NCBI GenBank assembly: GCA_964634325.1
Contig: CAZWJF010000003.1
Location: 163,029 to 227,028 of the forward strand
Direction of reading: 5' to 3'
DNA: 64,000 nt
Origin: JAJXWB01 sp964634325
GTDB lineage: Bacteria > Pseudomonadota > Alphaproteobacteria > Rhizobiales > Beijerinckiaceae
Part shown: positions 1 through 8,497 of the stretch, one piece after another
Layout of the letters: each line of letters starts with the position of its first letter
How positions within the stretch are numbered: the first letter of the stretch is position 1
Position numbers and translations under genes: made by a program
Notes under the pieces: model-generated
What the model was told of the DNA's origin: nothing
The model's database searches: none
Seen by the model: only the letters and a program-made list of their open reading frames with translations

Positions 1-719
1 TGCTCGCGGTCGACCGCGTGTCCTTTTCGCTCGCGCCCGGCGAGTTTGTTTCGCTGATCGGGCCGAGCGGTTGCGGCAAGACGACGATTCTGAACCTCCT
101 GACGGGCTTGTTGCACGAGAAGCCGGACGGCGACGTGCGCGTGCTCGGCAAGCCGCCGAGCGAGGGCAATCCGGACATCGCCTACATGCTCGCGCGCGAC
201 AGCCTGCTTCCGTGGCGTACGGCGCTCGGCAACGCCGCGTTCGGCATGGAGGTGCGCGGCGCGCCGCGGGCGCAGCGCGAGGCCAAGGCGCTCGATCTCC
301 TGAAGCAGGTCGGCCTCGGCGATTTCGCGGACAAATATCCGAAGGCGTTGTCGCACGGCATGCGCCAGCGATGCGCGCTCGCGCGCACCTTCGCGCTGGA
401 CAGCCCGGTGCTGCTGATGGACGAACCCTTCGGCGCGCTGGATGCGCAAACCAAGCTCACGCTTGAAGACGTGCTGATGAAACTGTGGTCTGCGCACCGC
501 AAGACCGTCGTCTTCGTCACCCACGATCTGGCAGAGGCCATCGCTTTGTCGGATCGCGTCATCGTCATGAGCGCGCGACCAGGCCGGATCGTCGCGGATG
601 TTCCAATCGATCTGCCGCGCCCGCGCAGCGTGCGTAAATTGCAGACCGATCACCGCTTCCACGATCTCTACGCGCAATTGTGGGGCCTGCTCGAACAGGG
701 AGCTATCGGCGATGAATAA
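1..719 (+). CDS. ABC importer ATP-binding protein, nitrate/sulfonate/taurine class (5' partial)
   Basis: Cytoplasmic ATPase that would power the importer whose permease follows. The frame is open from base 3 to the window edge, so the true start lies outside; about 238 residues are visible, nearly full length for SsuB/TauB-type proteins. Seen: Walker A GPSGCGKTT around bases 60-87, Walker B VLLMDEPFGALD followed by the D-loop, and the switch histidine in VFVTHD. The ABC signature reads LSHGMRQR, with His in place of the first Gly of the usual LSGG. The gene overlaps the permease start by 8 bases, so the two are translationally coupled. The substrate cannot be read from the sequence. The binding protein downstream belongs to a different family from the one that normally serves this ATPase class. 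Confidence 0.9.
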   Translation, partial: LAVDRVSFSLAPGEFVSLIGPSGCGKTTILNLLTGLLHEKPDGDVRVLGKPPSEGNPDIAYMLARDSLLPWRTALGNAAFGMEVRGAPRAQREAKALDLLKQVGLGDFADKYPKALSHGMRQRCALARTFALDSPVLLMDEPFGALDAQTKLTLEDVLMKLWSAHRKTVVFVTHDLAEAIALSDRVIVMSARPGRIVADVPIDLPRPRSVRKLQTDHRFHDLYAQLWGLLEQGAIGDE

Positions 720-1467
720 GCTCCTGAGGCCCGCGCTCGGACACTTGATCTTCGTCGTCGCCTTCGTGGCGCTGTGGGAGACGCTCAGCGCGCGCGGCGT
801 CCTTGATCCGACCTTCTTCGGCCGTCCCTCCGGCATCGTTTCGTATCTGTGGCGCGGCTTCGTTTCGGAGCGCAATCTGTGGAACGATCTGTTCTACACG
901 ATACTGGCGGCCACCATCGCCTTCTGGGGCGGCAGCATCGCCGCCATCCTGGTCGGTTTGCTGTTCGCCATGCTGCCGCGTCTCCACAAGGCGTGCGAAC
1001 CCTATCTGACGCTGCTGAACGCCATGCCGCGCATCGCGCTTGCGCCGTTGTTCCTGCTGTGGTTCGGCCTGGGCGTCGGTTCGAAGATCGCGGTGGCCGT
1101 CAGCCTGACTTTCTTCATTGTGCTGTCGTCGACGGTCGCGGGCATCCGCGGCGTCAACTCGGATCATCTGGTTCTGTCCCGCGCGCTCGGCGCCAAACCG
1201 CGGCAGGTGTTCTTCAAGGTGACATTGCCATCGGCGGTGCCGATCATCTTCTCCGGCCTGCGGCTCGGTCTGGTGTATTCGCTTCTCGGCGTCGTCGGCG
1301 CAGAACTGCTTGCCGCCGAGCATGGCCTCGGACAGGTGCTCGCCTATCTGCAGTCGACGTTCGACATGGACGGCGTGATGGCGCTGCTCTTCCTGCTCGC
1401 GCTGCTCGGTCTATCGATCACGATCATCATGAACTGGCTCGAGCGCAAGCTGCTCGTCTGGCAATAG
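712..1467 (+). CDS. ABC importer permease, TauC/SsuC class
   Basis: Inner-membrane channel subunit of about 251 residues, the normal length for this family. The frame is open upstream, but the ATG at 712 is preferred because it overlaps the end of the ATPase gene by 8 bases and begins the conserved part. About six hydrophobic segments are visible. The cytoplasmic EAA-like loop that contacts the ATPase is recognisable as ALGAKPRQVFFKVTLPSAVP, near residues 158-177. It forms an operon with the ATPase and with the binding protein that starts 91 bases downstream. Confidence 0.88.
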   Translation: MNKLLRPALGHLIFVVAFVALWETLSARGVLDPTFFGRPSGIVSYLWRGFVSERNLWNDLFYTILAATIAFWGGSIAAILVGLLFAMLPRLHKACEPYLTLLNAMPRIALAPLFLLWFGLGVGSKIAVAVSLTFFIVLSSTVAGIRGVNSDHLVLSRALGAKPRQVFFKVTLPSAVPIIFSGLRLGLVYSLLGVVGAELLAAEHGLGQVLAYLQSTFDMDGVMALLFLLALLGLSITIIMNWLERKLLVWQ

Positions 1468-1558
1468 GCGGCGTTCGGGCCGCCGCCGTACGCAGGACGC
1501 TTGCGACCGGCCGGGACACGAGCGCGGCGAGAAGCTGACGCTATTCAGGGAGGATGAA

Positions 1559-2770
1559 ATGAATCGCACGTTCATTGCAGCCGCGGGCGCGCTCCTGCTC
1601 GTCGGCGTTTCTCCTGCCCGGCCGGCGCAATACGATCAGGGCGCGAACGACAAGGAGATCGTCGTCGGCAACATCGTCCCCTACAGCGGTCCGGCCTCGG
1701 TCTATTCAGTCTATGCAAAGGTGTTCGAGGGCTATTTCAATCGCCTGAACGAGCATGGCGGCGTCAATGGCCGCAAGATCAGGATGATCTCCTACGACGA
1801 CGCCTATTCGCCGCCGAAAACGGTCGAGCAGGCGCGGCGGCTCGTGGAAAGCGACGGCGTCCTGTTCCTGTTCGGCGTCGTCGGCACGCCGACCAACATC
1901 GCCATCCAGAAATACATGAACGCGAAGAAGACGCCGCAGCTCTTTGCGGGCACGGGGTCGTCAGCCATGTCGGACCCAGAGCACTTCCCGTGGTCGATCG
2001 GTTTCCAGCCGAACTACAGGGCGGAGGGCCGGCTCTACGCGAGCTACGTTCTCGCTCACAAACCCGATGCGAAGATCGGCGTGCTCTATCAGGACGACGA
2101 CTTCGGCAAGGATCTCTTGCAGGGACTGGCCGACGGCCTTGGCGACAAGGCCGGCCAGATGATCGTCGCCAAGGTCTCGTACGATACGCGCACGCCGACG
2201 GTCGACTCGCAGATCGTGCAGATCAAGGCCTCGGGCGCCGACGTCATGATGGATTTCACGACGCCGAAATTTTCGACGCAGGCCATCCGCAAGATCGCGG
2301 AGCTGCAATGGAAGCCGATGCAATTCGTGGCGTCCGTCGGCTCTCACGTCGGCAGCGTGCTCAAGCCCGCCGGGTTCGAAAATTCGAAGGGCGTCATCAC
2401 CGGTCATTGGGTCAAGGACCCGAACGACACCGCCATGGCGGACGATCCCGGCGTGAAGGAATGGCGCGAATTCATGACGCGCTACTATCCGGGCGGCGAT
2501 CAGACCAACAACATCAACGTCATCGCCTATGTGCTCGCCCAGACGCTGGAGCAGGCGCTGAGGAAATGCGGCGACAATCTCACGCGCGACAACGTCATGA
2601 AGACGGCGGTGAATCTCGGCGCCTTCACGCCGCCGCTGCTCATCCCCGGCGTGCGGATCGAACCGTCTGCGAAGGACTACCTTGTCGTGCGCGACCTGAG
2701 GCTCGATCAGTTCGACGGCGAGAAATACGTCCCGATCGGCCCGGCGATGGAAATGAGGCTGGCGAACTGA
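1559..2770 (+). CDS. ABC transporter substrate-binding protein, LivK-like (Peripla_BP_6)
   Basis: Periplasmic binding protein of 403 residues with a Sec signal peptide (hydrophobic stretch to about residue 22, ending near ARPAQ). The mature start, KEIVVGNIVPYSGPAS, is the typical opening of type I binding proteins for branched-chain amino acids, amides and urea. The segments GVNGRKIRMISYDDAYSPPK and YQDDDFGKD also fit that family. A strong Shine-Dalgarno (ggagg) precedes the ATG. Operon position says it serves the TauBC-type permease/ATPase just upstream. That pairing is unusual because such permeases normally use NMT1/SsuA-type binding proteins. The ligand is unknown. Confidence 0.88.
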   Translation: MNRTFIAAAGALLLVGVSPARPAQYDQGANDKEIVVGNIVPYSGPASVYSVYAKVFEGYFNRLNEHGGVNGRKIRMISYDDAYSPPKTVEQARRLVESDGVLFLFGVVGTPTNIAIQKYMNAKKTPQLFAGTGSSAMSDPEHFPWSIGFQPNYRAEGRLYASYVLAHKPDAKIGVLYQDDDFGKDLLQGLADGLGDKAGQMIVAKVSYDTRTPTVDSQIVQIKASGADVMMDFTTPKFSTQAIRKIAELQWKPMQFVASVGSHVGSVLKPAGFENSKGVITGHWVKDPNDTAMADDPGVKEWREFMTRYYPGGDQTNNINVIAYVLAQTLEQALRKCGDNLTRDNVMKTAVNLGAFTPPLLIPGVRIEPSAKDYLVVRDLRLDQFDGEKYVPIGPAMEMRLAN

Positions 2771-2797
2771 TGCAGGCGGCGTGAGACGCCGGGGCTG

Positions 2798-4984
2798 TTA
2801 CGCGGCGTCTTCGGCTGAGTCGGGCAGCGCCGTCTCGGTCTGCGGCAGACGCGCGATCATCGCGATCAGCGCGCGGTCGTGCAGCGCGACCATCCGCTCC
2901 TTCGGGTGCAGCCAGGCGATGGCGTCGTCGATCGTCTCGGCGTCGTTGAGCTTGGCCTCCGCCAGCGCACGCTCCGACGAAATGTCGCCTTTGACGCGCC
3001 GTTGGTAGGGCGGCAGAAACGCTTCGTGCGCCGCACGGAATTCAGGGTCGGCGTGAATGAAGCGAATGCAGTCGATATGATCGTCGTGCTCGGCCGCCAG
3101 CTCGCGCGCCAGCGCGTTGGCGCGCACGGCGATCGGCGGCGTGTTCTTCTCTTCCGGTGTCGTCAGAAGACCGATCTTGCGCAACCCGAGACCGATCGCA
3201 AGCTGGCCGCTCGCCCAGGAGATCGGAATGGCGAAGATGAGGCCGGCGATCGTCGGCGACATCCAGGCGACCAGCGAGGGCGAGATGAGCAGGCCCGCGA
3301 TCAGGCTGACCACGCCCAGCGCCATGTGCGAGCGATGCTTCCGAGCGATCGCCTTGAAGGGAATCGAGCCGTCATCGCGCCGCTGCGGGTTCCAGCCGGT
3401 GTCGAAGCCGAACAGGATGTGGGTGACGTGCCCCGTCTGCACCAGCATCATGATCGGCGCGAGCAGCGCCGACATGATGATCTCCAGCAGCGCCGATATG
3501 GTCAGGCGAATGAAGCCGCCCCCGCCGCGCCGCGTCTCGCCGTCGATCAGCGCGAGAAACAGGCCGAAGAATTTTGGCGCAAGCAGAATGCCCATGGTCA
3601 GCCCGAACAGGGCCAGCGAACGCTCGGCGTCGAACCGCGGCCAGGCCGGGAAGAGCGTGAACTCGTTCGTGAAATATTCCGGGCGGATGTAGGTCGCCTG
3701 CAGCACGATCAGGATGCCGACGATCAGTTGGGTCATCCAGAGCGGCGAGGCGAGGTAGCCGAAAATGCCGGTGAGGAAGTGCTGGCGCGAGGCCCAGTGA
3801 AGGCCCTTCGTCGGCAACAGACGCGTGTGCTGCAGATTGCCCTGACACCAGCGCCTGTCGCGCGAGGAGACGTCGATCAGCGACGGCGGACTTTCCTCGT
3901 ACGAGCCCTTGAGCGTCGGCAGCATGTAGACGGCGTAGCCGGCGCGCCGGATGAGCGCGGCCTCGACGAAGTCATGGCTGAGGATGTGTCCGCCGAACGG
4001 CGGCTTTCCGCGCAGATCGGGCAGGCCGCAATGCGCGGCGAAGGCCGCCGTTCGGATGATCGCGTTGTGGCCCCAGTAATTGCCGTCGCGGCCCATCCAG
4101 GCGGAGAGGCCCGCCGCGATCACCGGCCCGTAGATGCGCGCGGCGAACTGTTGCACGCGGGCGAACAGCGTGTTGCGGTTGATGATCAGCGGCAGGGTCT
4201 GGATGATGCCGGAATCCGGATCGGCTTCCATGCGCTGGGCCAGCGTCACGATCGCGTGGCCTGTCATCAGGCTGTCGGCGTCGAGCACGACCATCTGCGG
4301 ATAAGCGCCGCCCCACCGCGTGACGAAGTCGGCGATATTGCCGGCCTTGCGGCTCGTGTTCTTCGGCCGGTGGCGATAATAGACCCGGCAATCGGGCCCG
4401 AGCCGTTCGCGCAGCGCGATCAGCGCGCGCTCCTCGGCGATCCAGATGTCGGGATCGGTGGTGTCCGAGAGGAAGAACCAGTCGAAGTGCCGCCCGAGGC
4501 CCGTCGCCTCGACGTCCTCCCAGATCGCTTGCAGCGACGCGAACACGCGACTCGGCGCCTCGTTGTAGATCGGCATGACGACGGCGGTCTTGATCGACAG
4601 CGCCTTCGGCTGCTCGAAACGCTTGCGTCCATTGACGAGCGACCAGAACAGCCCGACGACGCCGCTGGTGAAGGCGAGCGCGATCCACGAGAAATTGGCG
4701 AGAAACAGGAACAGCAGCGCCCACTTGAGCACCGTCACGCCGCCGACGTCGACCACCTTGTACATCTGGTAGCCGCCGTAGACCGTCAAAGCCAGCGCGC
4801 CGCCGAACACGACGAGACGCGAAAGCCAGGGACTGCGGGCGTTCGCCGCCAGAATCCATTTGCGCCGCGCCGACCTGTCGAAACGCGACAGGCTCTGCAC
4901 GGGCATCTCCAGCGGCGCTTCCGGCGGCATGGTCGGCGGCGGCGTCAGCGCGGGGCCGGGTCGGCTTTCGATCAGGGCGTCCAT
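2798..4984 (-). CDS. mdoH: Glucans biosynthesis glucosyltransferase MdoH/OpgH
   Basis: Inner-membrane family 2 glycosyltransferase that builds the beta-glucan backbone of osmoregulated periplasmic glucans from UDP-glucose. It has 728 residues. Two membrane segments near residues 52-105 precede the cytoplasmic catalytic domain, which carries DADS at 235-238, SHDFVEAA at about 336 and the RDRRWCQGN form of the QxxRW motif at 375-383. Further membrane segments follow to about residue 620. Its ATG overlaps the end of the upstream glucan gene (mdoG) by 13 bases, so the two are cotranslated. It ends 27 bases from the convergent binding-protein gene. Confidence 0.96.
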   Translation of the reverse strand: MDALIESRPGPALTPPPTMPPEAPLEMPVQSLSRFDRSARRKWILAANARSPWLSRLVVFGGALALTVYGGYQMYKVVDVGGVTVLKWALLFLFLANFSWIALAFTSGVVGLFWSLVNGRKRFEQPKALSIKTAVVMPIYNEAPSRVFASLQAIWEDVEATGLGRHFDWFFLSDTTDPDIWIAEERALIALRERLGPDCRVYYRHRPKNTSRKAGNIADFVTRWGGAYPQMVVLDADSLMTGHAIVTLAQRMEADPDSGIIQTLPLIINRNTLFARVQQFAARIYGPVIAAGLSAWMGRDGNYWGHNAIIRTAAFAAHCGLPDLRGKPPFGGHILSHDFVEAALIRRAGYAVYMLPTLKGSYEESPPSLIDVSSRDRRWCQGNLQHTRLLPTKGLHWASRQHFLTGIFGYLASPLWMTQLIVGILIVLQATYIRPEYFTNEFTLFPAWPRFDAERSLALFGLTMGILLAPKFFGLFLALIDGETRRGGGGFIRLTISALLEIIMSALLAPIMMLVQTGHVTHILFGFDTGWNPQRRDDGSIPFKAIARKHRSHMALGVVSLIAGLLISPSLVAWMSPTIAGLIFAIPISWASGQLAIGLGLRKIGLLTTPEEKNTPPIAVRANALARELAAEHDDHIDCIRFIHADPEFRAAHEAFLPPYQRRVKGDISSERALAEAKLNDAETIDDAIAWLHPKERMVALHDRALIAMIARLPQTETALPDSAEDAA

Positions 4985-6495
4985 CTATAGAGCCAGGTTT
5001 CGCTCACGGGTTTGCCGTCCATCTCGATGACGAGCCGCAGTTCCGACTGGGGCTCGCCGCCCGGATCGAGTTCGAAGACGACCCGATAGATCTTCCGATC
5101 CCGATACAGGTACGAGCGAACCGCGACAATCGAACCCGGGCTGGCCGTGAGGGCCGGCTTCAGATCGTGCATCGCCTGCGGATCGGCAAGCGCATCGCCT
5201 GAAAAAGCGACGACAAAACGGCGGCGCTTCGCCCCGACGCCCCTGCCGCCCCGCGACTCGACGACGCGGAGGCGCGGCGGCTGGCTCGGCGGGTCCCAGC
5301 ACCAGAACTGACGATAGGCCCAGGAGGCCTCGACGCCCGCGGAAATTCCCGTTTTCGGCCGCCAGTAGCCGACGCAATTGCTGTTTGTCTCCGACTCGGC
5401 CGGAATTTCGATCAGATTGACCGCGCCGGGACCGAAATCGGCGAGGGGCTCGATCCACAGCGACGGCCGGGCTTCCCACTTCAGGTCGTCGTCCTGATAG
5501 GCCTCCGGGTCGCGATTGCGCAACAGGAAGCCGAACCCTTTCGGGTTCTCGTCGACGAAGGAGGAGATTTGCAGCGTCGTGCGATTGGTGACCGGCCGCC
5601 AGATCCACTCGTCCTTGCCGCTGTCCATCTGAAGGCCGTTGACCTCCGCGATCGTCGGGCGGATGTCGTCGGGCCGGCGACGGTCGAGCGGCGAGGAAAT
5701 GCTCGTTGCGCTCATGGTGGCGATGCCGACGTTGTCGACGTTCGTCCGCGGGACCAGCGTCATCTCCGTGTCGATGATGATCGCCTCGCCGGGCCGGATC
5801 GTGAAGCGGTACGCCCCTGACACGCTGTCGGAATCGAGCAGCGCATGGACGACCAGCGCGTTGCTGGCCAGCGTTGGCTTCTCGATCCAGACGGCCTTGA
5901 ATTGCGGAAATTCCTCGCCGCGCGGATCGGCTGTCTTGAGCGACAGGCCGCGCGCCTGAAGTCCGCTGACCTGACCCGGCGCGCGCGCCTTGAAGAAGCT
6001 CGCTCCCTGGAAAATCGCGACTTCGGCGAGTTTGCCGTCCCGCGGCGCAAGGATGCGGAAGCCGGAAAAGCCGAGATCCCCGACGTCCTGGGGCGGCTTG
6101 ATCGACCCGAATTCGAAGTCGCCGGCGGTGTAGGCGAGGCGTCGCGACAATCCATTCTCGACGAGATTGATCATCATATGCGACGTGAAGATGAAGCCGC
6201 GGTGCAGTGGTTCGATCACAAAGCCGACCTTGTCGTCGGCCCAGATCAGCTTGTCCCCGCGGTAGCGGATTCCGACGTACTGCTCGAAATTGAGAGACGA
6301 AAACGCGTCGGGCAGGTCCGTGGAGGAGGGCTTGTAGGGCGTCTTGGCGAAGCTGCGGGCAAGCTCCAGAACCGAGCCCTGCGCGAAAGGAGCAAGTTGC
6401 TGTTGCGGCGAGGGCGTCTGTCCGAAAGCCGCCGGCCCCAGAATCAGACCGGCGCCGCCCACCGCTCCTTTGAGCACGTCCCTACGCACGATCAT
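4972..6495 (-). CDS. mdoG: Periplasmic glucan biosynthesis protein OpgG/OpgD (MdoG family)
   Basis: Periplasmic beta-sandwich protein needed to assemble or branch osmoregulated periplasmic glucans. The frame is open to 6639, but the ATG at 6495 is preferred. It has GGAAAG upstream and opens directly with a signal sequence, MIVRRDVLKGAVGGAG, whose RRDVLKG is a twin-arginine (Tat) motif, cut near AFGQ. That gives 507 residues, normal for the family. Tat export is the hallmark of OpgD rather than Sec-exported OpgG, so it may be functionally closer to OpgD. It precedes mdoH with a 13-base overlap. An alternative ATG exists at 6540. Confidence 0.93.
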   Translation of the reverse strand: MIVRRDVLKGAVGGAGLILGPAAFGQTPSPQQQLAPFAQGSVLELARSFAKTPYKPSSTDLPDAFSSLNFEQYVGIRYRGDKLIWADDKVGFVIEPLHRGFIFTSHMMINLVENGLSRRLAYTAGDFEFGSIKPPQDVGDLGFSGFRILAPRDGKLAEVAIFQGASFFKARAPGQVSGLQARGLSLKTADPRGEEFPQFKAVWIEKPTLASNALVVHALLDSDSVSGAYRFTIRPGEAIIIDTEMTLVPRTNVDNVGIATMSATSISSPLDRRRPDDIRPTIAEVNGLQMDSGKDEWIWRPVTNRTTLQISSFVDENPKGFGFLLRNRDPEAYQDDDLKWEARPSLWIEPLADFGPGAVNLIEIPAESETNSNCVGYWRPKTGISAGVEASWAYRQFWCWDPPSQPPRLRVVESRGGRGVGAKRRRFVVAFSGDALADPQAMHDLKPALTASPGSIVAVRSYLYRDRKIYRVVFELDPGGEPQSELRLVIEMDGKPVSETWLYRWTP

Positions 6496-6674
6496 CGACA
6501 AATACGCTTTCCGCTGGCGCCTGGCGTCATCATCGCGCATAGAGGGGTTCGAAACGCAGTCCCGGTCGACGCACCGGGCGCGGCCGCGATCCTTCCTCGC
6601 CCGACGGCCCGTGTTTATACTGTTCAATTGTTTTGGCAACGGTGGCGGGGCCGTCGCCTGCTCCGGAGAATGAA

Positions 6675-8021
6675 ATGTCGTCTGCGCGCCGCTGTCTCGC
6701 CGTCGTATTGGCTGCGGGCGAGGGCACGAGGATGCGTTCGCGCAAGCCGAAAGTGCTGCACGAGGTCGCCGGCCGCAGCATGGTCGCCCATGTTGTTGCC
6801 ACTGTTCTCGCAGCCGGCGCGGATTCGATCGCGCTGGTCGTCGGTCCGGATCGCGAGGACGTCGCCGCGGCGGCCCGGGCGATCGCTCCGTCGGCCGAAG
6901 TCTTTGTTCAGACCGAGCGTCTCGGCACGGCGCACGCTGTTCTCGCGGCGCGCGCGGCGCTCGAACGCGGCTATCACGACGTGCTCGTCGCTTTCGCGGA
7001 CACGCCGCTGGTGCAAGCGGAGACGTTCGGGTTGTTGCGCGCGGCGCTGGCCGAGGGCGCGACAGTCGCCGCGCTCGGGTTCGAGGCCGCGCGCCCCGAC
7101 GGCTATGGCCGGCTTCTCGTCGCAGCGGACGGATCGCTGGCCGCGATCCGCGAGCACAAGGACGCGACCGAAGCCGAGCGCGCGACCCGCCTGTGCAACG
7201 CCGGGCTGATGGCGCTCGCCGGCGGCGAGGCGCTGAGCCTGCTCGACTCGGTTACGCCGCAGAACGCCCAGAAAGAATATTATCTCACCGACGTCGTGGC
7301 GCTGGCCCGCGCGCGCGGGCTGCGGACTGCTTTCCGCGTTGCGCCGGAAGAAGAGGTGCAGGGCGTCAACGACCGCGTCCAGCTCGCCGCGGTCGAGGCG
7401 GTCGCCCAGAAGCGTCTGCGCGAGGCGGTCATGCGCGCCGGCGCGACGCTCATCGCCCCGGAGACCGTGCATCTGAGCATGGATACGCGCCTCGGCCGCG
7501 ACGTCGTGATCGAGCCGCACGTCGTGTTCGGGCGCGGCGTCGAGATCGCCGACGACGTCGTCGTCAGGGCCTTTTCCCATCTCGAGGGCGCGAAAGTGAG
7601 CGCCGGCGCGACCATCGGCCCGTTCGCGCGCCTGCGCCCCGGCGCGACGCTGGGGCAGGGCGCTCACATCGGCAATTTCGTGGAGATCAAGGCCTCGAGC
7701 ATCGGCGACGGCGCGAAGGTCAATCACCTCGCCTACATCGGCGACGCCAGCGTGGGCGCGGCCGTCAATATCGGCGCCGGAACCATCACTTGCAATTACG
7801 ACGGCTTCGGCAAGTACCGGACGGACATCGGCGCCGGCGCCTTCGTCGGCACCAATTCGTCGCTCGTCGCGCCGGTGAAGATCGGGGCGGGCGCCTACAT
7901 CGGTTCAGGTTCGGTCATCACCGAAGACGTCGCGCCGGACGCGCTGGCGCTCGGTCGCGGACGGCAGGTCGAAAAACCGGGCTGGGCCGCGCAGTTCCGG
8001 GCCGCCCGTCGCAAGGACTGA
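6675..8021 (+). CDS. glmU: Bifunctional UDP-GlcNAc pyrophosphorylase / GlcN-1-P acetyltransferase GlmU
   Basis: Cytoplasmic enzyme that acetylates glucosamine-1-phosphate and uridylylates the product to UDP-GlcNAc for peptidoglycan and lipid A. It has 448 residues. The N-terminal pyrophosphorylase domain carries LAAGEGTRM near residues 12-20. The C-terminal half is a left-handed beta-helix of hexapeptide repeats ending in the acetyltransferase site (NHLAYIGDASVG and TITCNYDG). The frame extends upstream to 6633, but the ATG at 6675 has a GGAG Shine-Dalgarno 7 bases away. A TATACT element at 6616-6621 is a possible -10. The gene lies divergent to the glucan operon and upstream of glmS, the first enzyme of the same pathway. 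Confidence 0.96.
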   Translation: MSSARRCLAVVLAAGEGTRMRSRKPKVLHEVAGRSMVAHVVATVLAAGADSIALVVGPDREDVAAAARAIAPSAEVFVQTERLGTAHAVLAARAALERGYHDVLVAFADTPLVQAETFGLLRAALAEGATVAALGFEAARPDGYGRLLVAADGSLAAIREHKDATEAERATRLCNAGLMALAGGEALSLLDSVTPQNAQKEYYLTDVVALARARGLRTAFRVAPEEEVQGVNDRVQLAAVEAVAQKRLREAVMRAGATLIAPETVHLSMDTRLGRDVVIEPHVVFGRGVEIADDVVVRAFSHLEGAKVSAGATIGPFARLRPGATLGQGAHIGNFVEIKASSIGDGAKVNHLAYIGDASVGAAVNIGAGTITCNYDGFGKYRTDIGAGAFVGTNSSLVAPVKIGAGAYIGSGSVITEDVAPDALALGRGRQVEKPGWAAQFRAARRKD

Positions 8022-8024
8022 CCG

Positions 8025-8273
8025 CTAGTCCGCGCACGGCGTGGCGTCGTGCTGAACGCCGCGCTCGTCCTGCGCGGCGGGCCACAGACCCGTTCTCTTG
8101 GCTTGGTCGAACATGTCCTGGCAGATCGCCGCGTGCCCCGAACCCGCCCGCTTCATGCAGATATCGTAAATTTTCTGGCAGGACATCTTCTTCGCCTCGC
8201 CGGCCGCGAGAGCCGGCGAAAATGCGAGCAGCGTCGCTGCGATGGCCAGACCGCCGGCTCGTGCAGATTTCAT
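8025..8273 (-). CDS. Small secreted cysteine-containing protein, unknown function
   Basis: Not recognised as a named family. From the ATG at 8273 it has 82 residues. A clear Sec signal peptide (MKSARAGGLAIAATLLAFS) ends in AxA near residue 22. The mature part of about 60 residues holds four cysteines, enough for two disulfides. The ATG is preferred over upstream in-frame codons because a strong AGGAG lies just before it and the signal peptide begins there. It is convergent with glmU, only 3 bases from its stop, and divergent from glmS. Expression and function are unknown. Confidence 0.65.
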   Translation of the reverse strand: MKSARAGGLAIAATLLAFSPALAAGEAKKMSCQKIYDICMKRAGSGHAAICQDMFDQAKRTGLWPAAQDERGVQHDATPCAD

Positions 8274-8497
8274 CGGGCTCTCCTCGTCTTTCGTTTCTGA
8301 AAGATAGTGTTCTCGACCGCGGGCGCAATCGGCTGCGAAGTCTTGCCGCGGCCGCCACGGCGCGGCCGCAATATTCACGCTACTTGCGAATGCGCGGTGC
8401 GCGGCGCCAATTCTGCTTGCCTTGGCGCAACCGGCCTTCTAGCTCTGTCGTGAGCTTCAGCGGGCGAATTGGGCGAGCGGAAAGAGACGGCGCTTAG

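Noticed and set aside
2879..4990. Plus-strand open frame of 703 codons
   Set aside because: Antisense to mdoH; composition is the Arg/Ala/Asp-rich pattern of a high-GC shadow frame with no recognisable domain.
8274..8497. glmS ribozyme or riboswitch upstream of glmS
   Set aside because: No sign of the conserved ribozyme core, and the element is known from Gram-positive lineages.
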